Source of the DNA: Chitinophagaceae bacterium | Lineage (GTDB): Bacteria > Bacteroidota > Bacteroidia > Chitinophagales > Chitinophagaceae | Assembly: GCA_003526435.1 (NCBI GenBank) | Contig: DPWF01000348.1 | Location: forward strand, 1 to 7,102 | Direction: 5' to 3' | Length of the DNA stretch: 7,102 bases | In this document: in pieces, positions 1 through 7,102 of the stretch | How positions within the stretch are numbered: the stretch's first letter is position 1 | Layout: each line of letters begins with the position of its first letter | Made by a program: the position numbers and the translations under genes | Notes under the pieces: model-generated | Databases searched by the model: none | Told to the model about the DNA's origin: nothing | Seen by the model: the letters and a program-made list of their open reading frames with translations, nothing else

Positions 1-6
1 ACCGAA

Positions 7-37
7 TTTGCACTCAGGTTGGTATTCTGTAAATTTG
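7..37 (+). promoter_or_regulatory. Bacteroidota-type promoter for tamB
   Basis: TTTG at 7-10 (-33 element) is followed by a 19-base spacer and TAAATTTG at 30-37, an exact match to the Bacteroidota primary sigma factor -7 consensus TAnnTTTG. The spacer length is the usual one. By analogy with mapped promoters of this type, transcription should begin roughly at 42-46, just upstream of tamB. That would leave a leader of about 10 bases if tamB starts at the CTG at 56, or about 47 bases if it starts at the TTG at 92. The match is seen directly; activity and start point are inferred. Confidence 0.72.
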
Positions 38-91
38 CGATAAACCCATTCTGTTCTGAAGCGAGCCCTGAAAATATTACGGCGTACCCTG

Positions 92-3000
92 TTGGTGATT
101 CTGGCCCTGATCTTATTGATCTTTATCGCTATTCAGACCGATTATGTTCAGAATACCCTGGTTGGTATGGCTACCAGCCGACTTTCCAAATCACTCGGCA
201 CAGAAGTAAGGATTAAACATGTAAGTATCGGCCTGTTCAATCGTTTGAATATGGAGGGCCTACTGATACGCGACCGATCACGGGATACCCTATTGTATGC
301 CGGCAGTTTGAAAGTTCGTAGTACCGATTGGTTCTTTTTAAAAGAAAAAGCCGTTTTACGTTTTGCAGGTCTTGAAGACGCTGTCATTAAACTCAACAGA
401 AAAGATAGTACCTGGAACTACCAGTATATTGTTGATCATTTCTCCTCTCCTTCTTCAAAAGATAAAAAAGAAGGAGGATTGGAGCTCGATCTTAAAAAAA
501 TTGATTTCAAAAATATCAGGCTGATTAAAAACGACCGGTGGGTTGGTGAGAAGATGACGGTAGAAATTCCAAGTATGGTTTTAAATGCCGAAAAGGTTGA
601 CCTGAAAAAAGGGATTTTCCTGATTGATGATATTAAACTCGATCAACCACTGTTTGCCACACAGGGCTTCAAAGGACTTCGGCCGGATGCCTTAAGAAAA
701 AACGAACAACCATCATTAACAGACACCGGTCTGCAATTTAACGCCGGCAATATGCTTATCAAAGCTAATATCCTGCAAATTGCAAACGGACGCATCTTTA
801 TTGATGGCAACGAGACAATACCATTGGCACATTTTGACGGATCGCATATCCGGTTAAGTAAACTAAACGGAACACTCCGGAAGATATCATTTATTAAAGA
901 CACCGTTCGGGCAGATATTGATCTTTCCGTAAAAGACAGAAGCGGCTTCCAGTTACAGAAATTAAAAACAAGATTCAGGTTTACACCACAGATCATGGAG
1001 TTGGCTTCCCTGGATCTAAGAACAAATAAAAGCAGAATCGGAAATTACTATGCAATGAAGTTTACCGACTTCAACAAAGATTTTGGCGACTATATAGAAA
1101 AAGTTGTCATGAATGCCTATTTCCGGGAAGCAAAAATAAGTAGTGATGATATTGCCTTCTTCGCACCAGAGCTCAAACAACTGAAACGGAATATTGATCT
1201 CTCAGGACATTATACAGGTACAGTTGCTAATTTCAGTATCGACAGACTCTTTGCCAGGATTGGAAATAAAACAAATATTTCTGGCGGTCTTTCAATGAAA
1301 GGTCTGCCAAACATCAACAGCACACAGATTAATTTTAGCAATGGTGTGGTTTCTACCAACTATAATGATCTGGTTAGTTTTATTCCGGCCCTGAAAGAAA
1401 TAAAAGAACCCAACCTCGCTGAATTTGGAAATGTTATTTACAGGGGAAATTTCAAGGGAACAATTCGGAACTTTGTAACAACTGGTGTATTCAGTACCGA
1501 GTTGGGAGGATTGAAGACCAATTTGAGTCTTAAACTCCCATCAAAGGGCGAGCCAACGTATAAAGGTAATCTTGAAACAACACGCTTTAATATTGGTCGC
1601 TTCTTAAATACCAGTTCACTTGGACTGGTTAATTTCAAAGGAGAAATTGAGGGCAGCAGTTTTGCTATTGATAAAATAAGAACAACACTCAAAGGAAATA
1701 TCGACTCTCTCGAGTTTAATAATTATACTTATTCAAGTATTGTTACCAATGGAACTTTCCAGAAAAAAGCATTTACGGGTGAACTGGAGATTGATGACCC
1801 AAATCTGAATTTTACCACCTCTGTAGAAATTGATTTCTCGAAAGAAGTACCCAGTTTCAACGTGGTAGGTGACCTGGTACAATCAAATTTAAAAGCCCTC
1901 AACTTTATTAAAGATCACCTGGAAGTAACAGGTTTATTAGATGCCAACTTTACAGGAACCAATATCGACAACTTCTTAGGCACTGCCAAGTTCCTTAATG
2001 CTGCCATAAAAGATGAAACAACAAAGATCAGTTTTGATTCTTTGAACATTACTTCTGTGCAGGATGACAGCACCAAAATTTTACGGGTAGGCAGCAATGA
2101 ATTTAATGCAGAAATCAAGGGCCAGTTCAGCATTCTTGAATTACCAGCCAGTATTCAATCCTTTCTGCATCACTATTACCCTGTGTATGTTCCACAGCCA
2201 AAAAGCCTCCCACAAAATCAGCGTTTCGATGTTCGCATCCATACCAACTATATTGAACCTTATTTACAGATTGCCAGCAAAAGCTTCTCCGGTTTTAACG
2301 ATGCATCCTTATATGGCAGCATTGATACCAGGAAGAATGACCTGCAGGTAACAGCCAATATTCCTTTTGGAAAAATAGACAAATACGCATTCAATGCCGT
2401 GCAATTGAAAGGCGGAGGTAATATGGATACCCTTTCCCTCACAGGCGATATTACCACAATTACCATTGGCGACAGCCTTAGTTTTCCGGGCACACAAATT
2501 TCAGTAAGGGCACAGGATGACCGGTCATTTGTTTCAATAAAAACCAGTGCAGACAATACACTGAATGATGCCAACCTGAATGCGGAAGTATACACGCTTG
2601 CAGATGGCGCAAGGATCCAGTTCCTTCCTTCCTCCTTTGTGCTCAATACCAAAAAATGGAACCTGGAAACAGAAGGTGAACTGGTAATCAGGAAAAATTT
2701 TGTGTTTGCTGAAAATGTAAAATTCACACAAGGCTTTCAGGAAATTGTTGTAGAAACAGAAGAAGAAGATGGTGGCAATACAAGTAATCTGGTGGTAAAG
2801 CTCAGGAATGTAGTATTGGGCGACCTTACTTCTCTTTTCATAAAAAGCCCGAGAATGGAGGGTATTACCAGTGGCGAAATTGTACTAAGGGATTTCTTTG
2901 GAAAATTCAATGCGGATGCAGAACTGACAGCAGAACAATTCAGATTAGACAATGACTCTGTGGGCCTTGTAAAAATTAAAGCAGGTTATAACAGTAAAAC

Positions 3001-4834
3001 CGGCTTAATTCCGTTTGACATAAGTTCTCCTAATCCGGGATTTGATTTTTCGGCTAAAGGTTCTTATAACCTCAAGGATTCCATTGGTAATCCATTAAGC
3101 ACCGATATAAATCTTAATGATGCAAAAGTTGGTTTACTTAACCAGTTCCTAACGGGCATTTTCTCTGACTTGTCTGGTCAGGCAAAGGGCAAACTATCTA
3201 TTGGTGGCGATCCTGTAAATCTTACCTTATCGGGAAGGGTAAAATTATTCAATGCAGGTTTGAAAGTAGATTATACACAGGTCTACTATACCATTGATTC
3301 AGCAGATATTCGTTTTGAAGAAGATGGAATTGATTTTGGAGAGTTCGCCATCAAAGACAAGTTCAAAAATACAGGAACAGTTAAAGGAAAACTTTATGAA
3401 AAGGGTTTCAAAAACATGGCTTTTGACTTTGAGTTGAAAACTGCCAAACTTTTGTTGATTGATACAAAGTTGAAGGATAACCAGCAGTTTTACGGAAATG
3501 CCATTGGAAGTGCTGAATTATCGCTAAAAGGTCCTGAGTCAAATGCAAAAATGACACTCAAGGCAGAATCAACAGATAGTTCTCACATCTATATCCCTAA
3601 TTCCATCAGCAGGGAAAGTGGTAGTGCCGATTTTATCGTGTTTAAGGAATATGGTACGGAGATGGTGAATGAAAAAAAGAAATCGGGTTTTAATTTATCC
3701 GTTGACCTGAACCTCACTGCAACAAATAAAGCGAAGATTGATGTGATACTGGATGACCTCACAGGTGATGTAATCAAAGCTACTGGCAACGGCACTTTAA
3801 GAATAAGGGCAGGTACAACCGAAGCATTGAGCATCCGGGGGAAATATAATATTGAAAGTGGTAACTATGATTTCAATTTCCAGTCCTTCATCCGGAAACC
3901 ATTTATTTTAATGCCAGATGCGGGTAATTATATAGAATGGACAGGAGATCCTTTTAAAGCAGATATTCGCATTGATGCGCAATACACTGCTGAAAGAATC
4001 GCATTATATGATCTTGTTTCCAATATCAATGTAAGTGGTGCTGCAAAAGGGTATCGTGGAGAAGTATATGTCATCGCAGCATTACGTGGCAAGTTGAATG
4101 CACCTGATATTCGTTTCAGGTTAGATTTCCCGCAAGGCAGTCCTGTTAAAAGCGACAATGAGCTATCGCAATATATTACGAGGCTGGAAAAAGATGAAAA
4201 CGAAATCCTTAAACAGGTTTCTTTCCTGATTGTATTCAACACTTTTGCACCACCCAGTGTAGGAAATGGTGGTGGAAATGCAGCTAATAATTCAATCACA
4301 ACCATTGGAGCAAATACACTTTCTCAAATCCTGACCAAGGAGATCAATAAAATGTTTTCCGACTTCCTGCATAAGCTCACGGGAGATAAGAGTTTACGCT
4401 TTGATCTGGGTACATCCTGGTACAGCAATAATGAAATTACCAATGGTGTTGGCGGTGCAATCAATAGCAACTCCATTGATCGTTCGAGGGTAAATTTCAA
4501 ATTGGGCAAAAGCTTTTTCCAGGATAAGATGGTTGTCACTTTCGGCGGAGATCTCGATTTTAACGTAAGTAACTCTGCTGCAGCCAAGAACGGTAATTTT
4601 CAATGGCTCCCTGATCTGAACATTGAATTCATTCTTTCAAAAGACCGCAAGCTCAGGGCCATTCTCTTTAATAAAAACAGTCTAGATATATCAGCAGGTG
4701 GAATTGGCCGACGCAATCGCTTCGGAGCAAGTATCTCTTATCGTAAAGATTTTGATAATTTATTTGCTACTAAACCGGATGATATTCAATTTAAGCCTGT
4801 TACAGATACCACAAAGGTTTCAGGCGGCAATTAA
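92..4834 (+). CDS. tamB: TamB-family translocation and assembly module protein (DUF490 / TamB_C)
   Basis: This is a giant AsmA/TamB-type protein. The family has an N-terminal inner-membrane anchor and a long beta-taco groove across the periplasm; it works with a BamA-like outer-membrane partner (TamA, or TamL in Bacteroidota) and is implicated in outer-membrane protein assembly and phospholipid transport. Counting from the TTG at 92 it has 1580 residues, within the range expected for Bacteroidota and longer than E. coli TamB (about 1260). Visible parts: hydrophobic anchor at residues 2-15; conserved N-terminal block at about 31-110 (LSKSLGTEVRIKHVSI, RDTLLYAG, TDWFFLK, DSTWNYQY); a long stretch of alternating beta-rich segments; TamB_C domain from about 1250 (GNYDFNFQSFIRKPF at 1257-1271, EWTGDP at 1282-1287); a Gly/Asn/Ala-rich linker at 1391-1400; and RFGASISYRKDFD near the end (1543-1555). 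The start is uncertain: there is no in-frame ATG before residue 26, and the frame is open back to the TAA at 41-43. A CTG at 56 would add 12 residues beginning KRALKILRR before the anchor, a much better N-terminus (1592 residues). No tamA/tamL gene is adjacent. Confidence 0.93.
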   Translation: MVILALILLIFIAIQTDYVQNTLVGMATSRLSKSLGTEVRIKHVSIGLFNRLNMEGLLIRDRSRDTLLYAGSLKVRSTDWFFLKEKAVLRFAGLEDAVIKLNRKDSTWNYQYIVDHFSSPSSKDKKEGGLELDLKKIDFKNIRLIKNDRWVGEKMTVEIPSMVLNAEKVDLKKGIFLIDDIKLDQPLFATQGFKGLRPDALRKNEQPSLTDTGLQFNAGNMLIKANILQIANGRIFIDGNETIPLAHFDGSHIRLSKLNGTLRKISFIKDTVRADIDLSVKDRSGFQLQKLKTRFRFTPQIMELASLDLRTNKSRIGNYYAMKFTDFNKDFGDYIEKVVMNAYFREAKISSDDIAFFAPELKQLKRNIDLSGHYTGTVANFSIDRLFARIGNKTNISGGLSMKGLPNINSTQINFSNGVVSTNYNDLVSFIPALKEIKEPNLAEFGNVIYRGNFKGTIRNFVTTGVFSTELGGLKTNLSLKLPSKGEPTYKGNLETTRFNIGRFLNTSSLGLVNFKGEIEGSSFAIDKIRTTLKGNIDSLEFNNYTYSSIVTNGTFQKKAFTGELEIDDPNLNFTTSVEIDFSKEVPSFNVVGDLVQSNLKALNFIKDHLEVTGLLDANFTGTNIDNFLGTAKFLNAAIKDETTKISFDSLNITSVQDDSTKILRVGSNEFNAEIKGQFSILELPASIQSFLHHYYPVYVPQPKSLPQNQRFDVRIHTNYIEPYLQIASKSFSGFNDASLYGSIDTRKNDLQVTANIPFGKIDKYAFNAVQLKGGGNMDTLSLTGDITTITIGDSLSFPGTQISVRAQDDRSFVSIKTSADNTLNDANLNAEVYTLADGARIQFLPSSFVLNTKKWNLETEGELVIRKNFVFAENVKFTQGFQEIVVETEEEDGGNTSNLVVKLRNVVLGDLTSLFIKSPRMEGITSGEIVLRDFFGKFNADAELTAEQFRLDNDSVGLVKIKAGYNSKTGLIPFDISSPNPGFDFSAKGSYNLKDSIGNPLSTDINLNDAKVGLLNQFLTGIFSDLSGQAKGKLSIGGDPVNLTLSGRVKLFNAGLKVDYTQVYYTIDSADIRFEEDGIDFGEFAIKDKFKNTGTVKGKLYEKGFKNMAFDFELKTAKLLLIDTKLKDNQQFYGNAIGSAELSLKGPESNAKMTLKAESTDSSHIYIPNSISRESGSADFIVFKEYGTEMVNEKKKSGFNLSVDLNLTATNKAKIDVILDDLTGDVIKATGNGTLRIRAGTTEALSIRGKYNIESGNYDFNFQSFIRKPFILMPDAGNYIEWTGDPFKADIRIDAQYTAERIALYDLVSNINVSGAAKGYRGEVYVIAALRGKLNAPDIRFRLDFPQGSPVKSDNELSQYITRLEKDENEILKQVSFLIVFNTFAPPSVGNGGGNAANNSITTIGANTLSQILTKEINKMFSDFLHKLTGDKSLRFDLGTSWYSNNEITNGVGGAINSNSIDRSRVNFKLGKSFFQDKMVVTFGGDLDFNVSNSAAAKNGNFQWLPDLNIEFILSKDRKLRAILFNKNSLDISAGGIGRRNRFGASISYRKDFDNLFATKPDDIQFKPVTDTTKVSGGN

Positions 4835-4835
4835 A

Positions 4836-6377
4836 TCATCGGGGTAATAATGCCGGAACTGTTTGAACCGCATTTCTCAACCGGTACACATAAAAATAAC
4901 GAACTATTTTTCCTGATCTGACCTGGTTAATCACTACCGGTTCCTCTATACTGGTAAAATATTTTCCAAGACTTGCTTTTACATCATAAGGCAGGTTGGA
5001 TGCGAGTATATAGTAGGCATCGGCTCCTTTCTGCAAATCGCCGCGTTCTTGATTGAGCCATGCAAATTTGTGGAGGTCCTGTAATTCGCCAACACCAACC
5101 AGTTTTATCCCAGCTTGTCTTGCTGTATAAAATTCAAGATGTCCGCCAGGGAACCATTTATGCGTAAGCAATACTGCATCTTTATTCATATGTCCGGCAG
5201 CAATATCTGCTTGATATAATTGATTGAACTGTGTACTCATATCGGCCCAACCTGAGAGATCGAGTGTTGGACAATATTCACCATAATTTTCTTTCTGCTG
5301 GCTACCAAAATTTACCGGAGAATAGCGTACAAGTATGATACCTGTTGTAAGCACAACAACTATTAATACAAAAGAAGCCTGTAGCCATACAGGGAAATTC
5401 CTGTTGCTTCTTTTTTGCAAATACACCGCAGCAATAAAATATAAAGGAATATAAGCCGGCCCCGCCCAATGTGGTAATGTGGGGTTAAACAATGAAACAC
5501 CCCAGAATAAAAGTACCATGGGTATACTCATCCATAACAACCAGCTCTTGATACGTTTTCTTGCAAAACGTATCCTGTTTGTAGCAAGCCCAAAGAGGGA
5601 CAATAATATCACAACAAATAAAAGCGGGTGTTGATATAAGGCCTCCCCTGCTATTTCTCTGCCCAGCATATCCCATTGGAGGCTGGTATTGGTAACCCGT
5701 GCCGAGTGAAACCGATAGGTAATAAAATCATTCGTAATATTCCAGTAAACAATGGGTATAATACAAATCAGGGTAACCAATACCCCTGCATATAAACGCC
5801 AGTTGGTTAGCCATTGTATTCTTGTAAAAAGTAAGAAAGCACCAAAACCAGCCCATAAATACAACCCATGTACCTTACTCAATGCAGCCAGACCAATTGT
5901 TAAGCCAAGCAGTAACCAGATACTCAGGTTTTCCTCTTCACGCTTTAACAGGATATACGCCATCAGGTATAAAGAAGCCACCCAAAACAACATTTGAGGA
6001 GAGTCGGGAAGGATAAATAAGCCTGCAATAAAACCTGTATAGACAGATAAGGTATAAATTAATGCTGTTAGCCAGCCCAATCGTTCACTGTCGAGCAGCT
6101 TACCTAATTTAAAGATGATCCAGGTAGAAAGACCCGCACAAATAATAGCTCCCGCCCTTACAGTTACTTCATTTACCCACCATAAGTTTAGTGTTGTAAT
6201 CCTGATGAGCCAGCCGACCATTGGAGGATGATCGAAGTGATTCCAGTCTGGTTGTATCGCATAAGTCCAATAATACACTTCATCATTACCCAGTTCCAGT
6301 AATCCTGCAACCAGTAACTTAATGATGGAGCTGATGATAATCAGCCAAAAAACTTTTCTGCTATATGATTGATACAT
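4836..6377 (-). CDS. GT39-type (PMT/ArnT-like) polytopic membrane glycosyltransferase
   Basis: A 513-residue inner-membrane protein of the dolichyl/undecaprenyl-phosphate sugar transferase type (Pfam PMT_2, CAZy GT39/GT83 fold). Members move a sugar from a polyprenyl-phosphate carrier to a lipid, glycan or protein on the periplasmic side; donor and acceptor here cannot be told from sequence. The first membrane helix (about 9-28) is followed by NDEVYYW with the acidic pair D32-E33, the expected metal/catalytic position in the first periplasmic loop. DHPP follows at 49-52, which is also typical. LPDSP at 123-127 sits in the second large conserved segment. Roughly ten to twelve hydrophobic segments run to about 351, including one that opens with LPHWAGPAY (301-309). 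The last 160 or so residues are mostly soluble and probably periplasmic. The ATG at 6377 directly precedes the first helix; no Shine-Dalgarno sequence is visible. The gene lies 35 bases downstream of aroQ and is probably in its transcript. Its TGA (4836-4838) faces the tamB stop with one base between. An arnT-like role in lipid A modification is possible but not supported by neighbours. Confidence 0.88.
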   Translation of the reverse strand: MYQSYSRKVFWLIIISSIIKLLVAGLLELGNDEVYYWTYAIQPDWNHFDHPPMVGWLIRITTLNLWWVNEVTVRAGAIICAGLSTWIIFKLGKLLDSERLGWLTALIYTLSVYTGFIAGLFILPDSPQMLFWVASLYLMAYILLKREEENLSIWLLLGLTIGLAALSKVHGLYLWAGFGAFLLFTRIQWLTNWRLYAGVLVTLICIIPIVYWNITNDFITYRFHSARVTNTSLQWDMLGREIAGEALYQHPLLFVVILLSLFGLATNRIRFARKRIKSWLLWMSIPMVLLFWGVSLFNPTLPHWAGPAYIPLYFIAAVYLQKRSNRNFPVWLQASFVLIVVVLTTGIILVRYSPVNFGSQQKENYGEYCPTLDLSGWADMSTQFNQLYQADIAAGHMNKDAVLLTHKWFPGGHLEFYTARQAGIKLVGVGELQDLHKFAWLNQERGDLQKGADAYYILASNLPYDVKASLGKYFTSIEEPVVINQVRSGKIVRYFYVYRLRNAVQTVPALLPR

Positions 6378-6412
6378 GATGTTGCTGAAAATGCAAAGAC
6401 CGTACCAAGAGA

Positions 6413-6835
6413 TCAGGATTTACCCAGTAGCCACAGAATGGCCAACTCATATCCTTTCAATCCTAAACCAATGATACTACCTGCCGATTTTCCTGAAACG
6501 TGCGATAATTTTCTGAATTCTTCACGTGCATGTACATTACTGATATGAACTTCTACCACCGGTGTTTTAACAGCAGCGATCGCATCTCCCAATGCAACTG
6601 AGGTATGCGTATAACCACCGGGGTTGAGAACGATTCCATCATAACTAAACCCTACTTTTTGAATTTCGTCGATCAGTTCCCCCTCAATATTGCTTTGAAA
6701 ATAAGTGAGTTCAACCTGGGGAAATAACGCTTGCAATGAAACAAAATATTCATCGAAAGGCATGTTTCCATAAATATCGGTTTCTCTTTTACCCAATAAA
6801 TTCAAGTTTGGTCCATTGATGATGGCGATCTTCAT
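6413..6835 (-). CDS. aroQ: 3-dehydroquinate dehydratase, type II
   Basis: Cytoplasmic enzyme of the shikimate pathway that converts 3-dehydroquinate to 3-dehydroshikimate. At 140 residues it has the full length of type II enzymes, which form dodecamers. The N-terminal signature GPNLNLLGKRE lies at 8-18, and DIYG at 20-23 carries the catalytic tyrosine Y22. By spacing against the Mycobacterium tuberculosis enzyme, the active-site set is complete: N10, R17, Y22, N71 (in NPGGYTHTS, usually NPGAYTHTS), E95, H97 (in EVHISN) and R108 (in HAREEFRK). The segment after R108 diverges somewhat from better-known enzymes but keeps the GYELA-type ending. The ATG at 6835 gives the canonical MKIAIINGPN start; no Shine-Dalgarno sequence is visible. 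The start codon lies 14 bases beyond the T-tract of the terminator that follows carA, and the stop is 35 bases before the glycosyltransferase start, so those two genes are likely co-transcribed. No separate promoter match was found immediately upstream. Confidence 0.96.
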   Translation of the reverse strand: MKIAIINGPNLNLLGKRETDIYGNMPFDEYFVSLQALFPQVELTYFQSNIEGELIDEIQKVGFSYDGIVLNPGGYTHTSVALGDAIAAVKTPVVEVHISNVHAREEFRKLSHVSGKSAGSIIGLGLKGYELAILWLLGKS

Positions 6836-6849
6836 GTACCGAAGTTAAT

Positions 6850-6889
6850 AAAAAAAATGGCCACAGATCATACGCTGATCCATGGCCAT
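6850..6889 (-). terminator. Rho-independent terminator downstream of carA
   Basis: Read on the minus strand, ATGGCCA (6889-6883) pairs with TGGCCAT (6863-6857), and GATCA (6880-6876) pairs with TGATC (6870-6866). The two bases between these arms (TG on each side) form tandem G-U wobbles, giving a continuous 14-pair stem with the five-base loop GCGTA. A run of eight T follows (6857-6850, the first T also in the stem). The hairpin begins 20 bases after the carA stop. On the plus strand the wobble pairs become C/A mismatches and no T-run follows, so the signal is directional and serves the leftward carA transcript. Confidence 0.9.
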
Positions 6890-6909
6890 AACGGTTATTA
6901 CATCAACGC

Positions 6910-7102
6910 TTAGTTCATGCGTTCTTTTATCATGTCAAGAAAATTATCAAACAAATACCTGCTGTCGTGTGGACCCGGTGTGCTTTCCGGGTGATATTGC
7001 ACGCTAAACGCGGGTTTATCTTTTAACCTGATTCCTTCAATCGACTGGTCATTCAGGTTTACATGGGTAATCTCTACATTCGGATGATTCTTAACGGCTT
7101 CC
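6910..7102 (-). CDS. carA: Carbamoyl-phosphate synthase small (glutaminase) subunit, C-terminal fragment
   Basis: Only the last 63 codons and the TAA stop (6910-6912) are in the window; the gene continues past the right edge, and the base at 7102 is part of an incomplete codon. The full protein releases ammonia from glutamine and passes it to CarB to make carbamoyl phosphate for arginine and pyrimidine synthesis. The visible part is the end of the class I glutamine amidotransferase domain. THVNLND and IEGIRLKD are followed by [16 protein letters not shown] (residues 32-47 of the fragment), the CarA-specific form of the signature; its His (37) and Glu (39) are the expected second and third members of the catalytic Cys-His-Glu triad. 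The cysteine lies outside the window. PGPHDS separates CarA from GuaA, TrpG and PyrG. Nothing suggests truncation other than the window boundary. The terminator at 6850-6889 closes its transcript. Confidence 0.95.
   Translation of the reverse strand, partial: EAVKNHPNVEITHVNLNDQSIEGIRLKDKPAFSVQYHPESTPGPHDSRYLFDNFLDMIKERMN

Noticed and set aside
1..60. Start of a divergent minus-strand gene (for example tsaD) at the left edge
   Set aside because: Minus-strand frames here hit stops quickly: the ATG complementary to 47-49 gives only 11 codons before TGA. No known N-terminus is visible, so any divergent gene starts outside the window.
19..216. Plus-strand 65-codon open frame overlapping the tamB start
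   Set aside because: It starts with TTG inside the promoter, overlaps the membrane-anchor coding region of tamB in another frame, and its product has no recognisable features.
2260..2727. Minus-strand 155-codon open frame inside tamB
   Set aside because: It lies wholly within the confidently coded tamB frame, its translation looks like an antisense shadow, and nothing around it suggests a promoter or start signal.
3928..4305. Minus-strand 125-codon open frame opposite the TamB_C domain
   Set aside because: It covers the most conserved part of tamB in antisense and encodes no recognisable protein; its openness follows from tamB codon composition.
5752..5997. Plus-strand 81-codon open frame inside the glycosyltransferase
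   Set aside because: It is antisense to transmembrane-segment codons of a well-supported gene and shows no family motif or start signal.
6857..6889. ATGGCCA/TGGCCAT inverted repeat as an operator or recombination site
   Set aside because: The adjoining T-run, the position 20 bases after the carA stop and the strand-specific G-U pairs explain it fully as an intrinsic terminator.
1..7102. A new multi-gene system, CRISPR array, phage or mobile element
   Set aside because: All coding space is taken by four recognisable families. There are no direct repeat arrays, transposase or integrase motifs, or unexplained gaps over 100 bases.

Overview
The window looks like ordinary chromosomal DNA from a Bacteroidota bacterium, probably of the Chitinophagaceae or a close family. 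This rests on the long Bacteroidota-type TamB protein, a perfect match to the Bacteroidota promoter consensus (TTTG, 19-base spacer, TAnnTTTG) at the left edge, no clear Shine-Dalgarno sequences before the genes, and AT-rich coding DNA. The family-level placement comes from general resemblance of the TamB protein and was not tested by a search.

Layout: bases 7-37 hold a promoter firing rightward. It drives one very large gene, tamB (92-4834, possibly from a CTG at 56), for an inner-membrane-anchored, periplasm-spanning protein involved in outer-membrane biogenesis and lipid transport. The rest of the window is read leftward. From right to left these are the 3' end of carA (6910 to beyond the right edge; carbamoyl-phosphate synthase small subunit), a strong intrinsic terminator (6850-6889), aroQ (6413-6835; type II 3-dehydroquinate dehydratase) and a GT39-type membrane glycosyltransferase (4836-6377). 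aroQ and the glycosyltransferase are 35 bases apart and are probably co-transcribed. tamB and the glycosyltransferase converge, with a single base between their stop codons.

Functionally the genes are a mix: envelope biogenesis (TamB, and the glycosyltransferase, which probably modifies a lipid or protein on the periplasmic face), aromatic amino acid synthesis (AroQ), and arginine/pyrimidine precursor synthesis (CarA). I see no mobile element, CRISPR array, tRNA, rRNA, toxin-antitoxin pair or defence genes, and no candidate for a new multi-gene system. The points worth a second look are modest: the likely non-ATG start of tamB, the one-base convergent junction without a visible terminator, and a strand-specific terminator that ends only 14 bases before the aroQ start codon.
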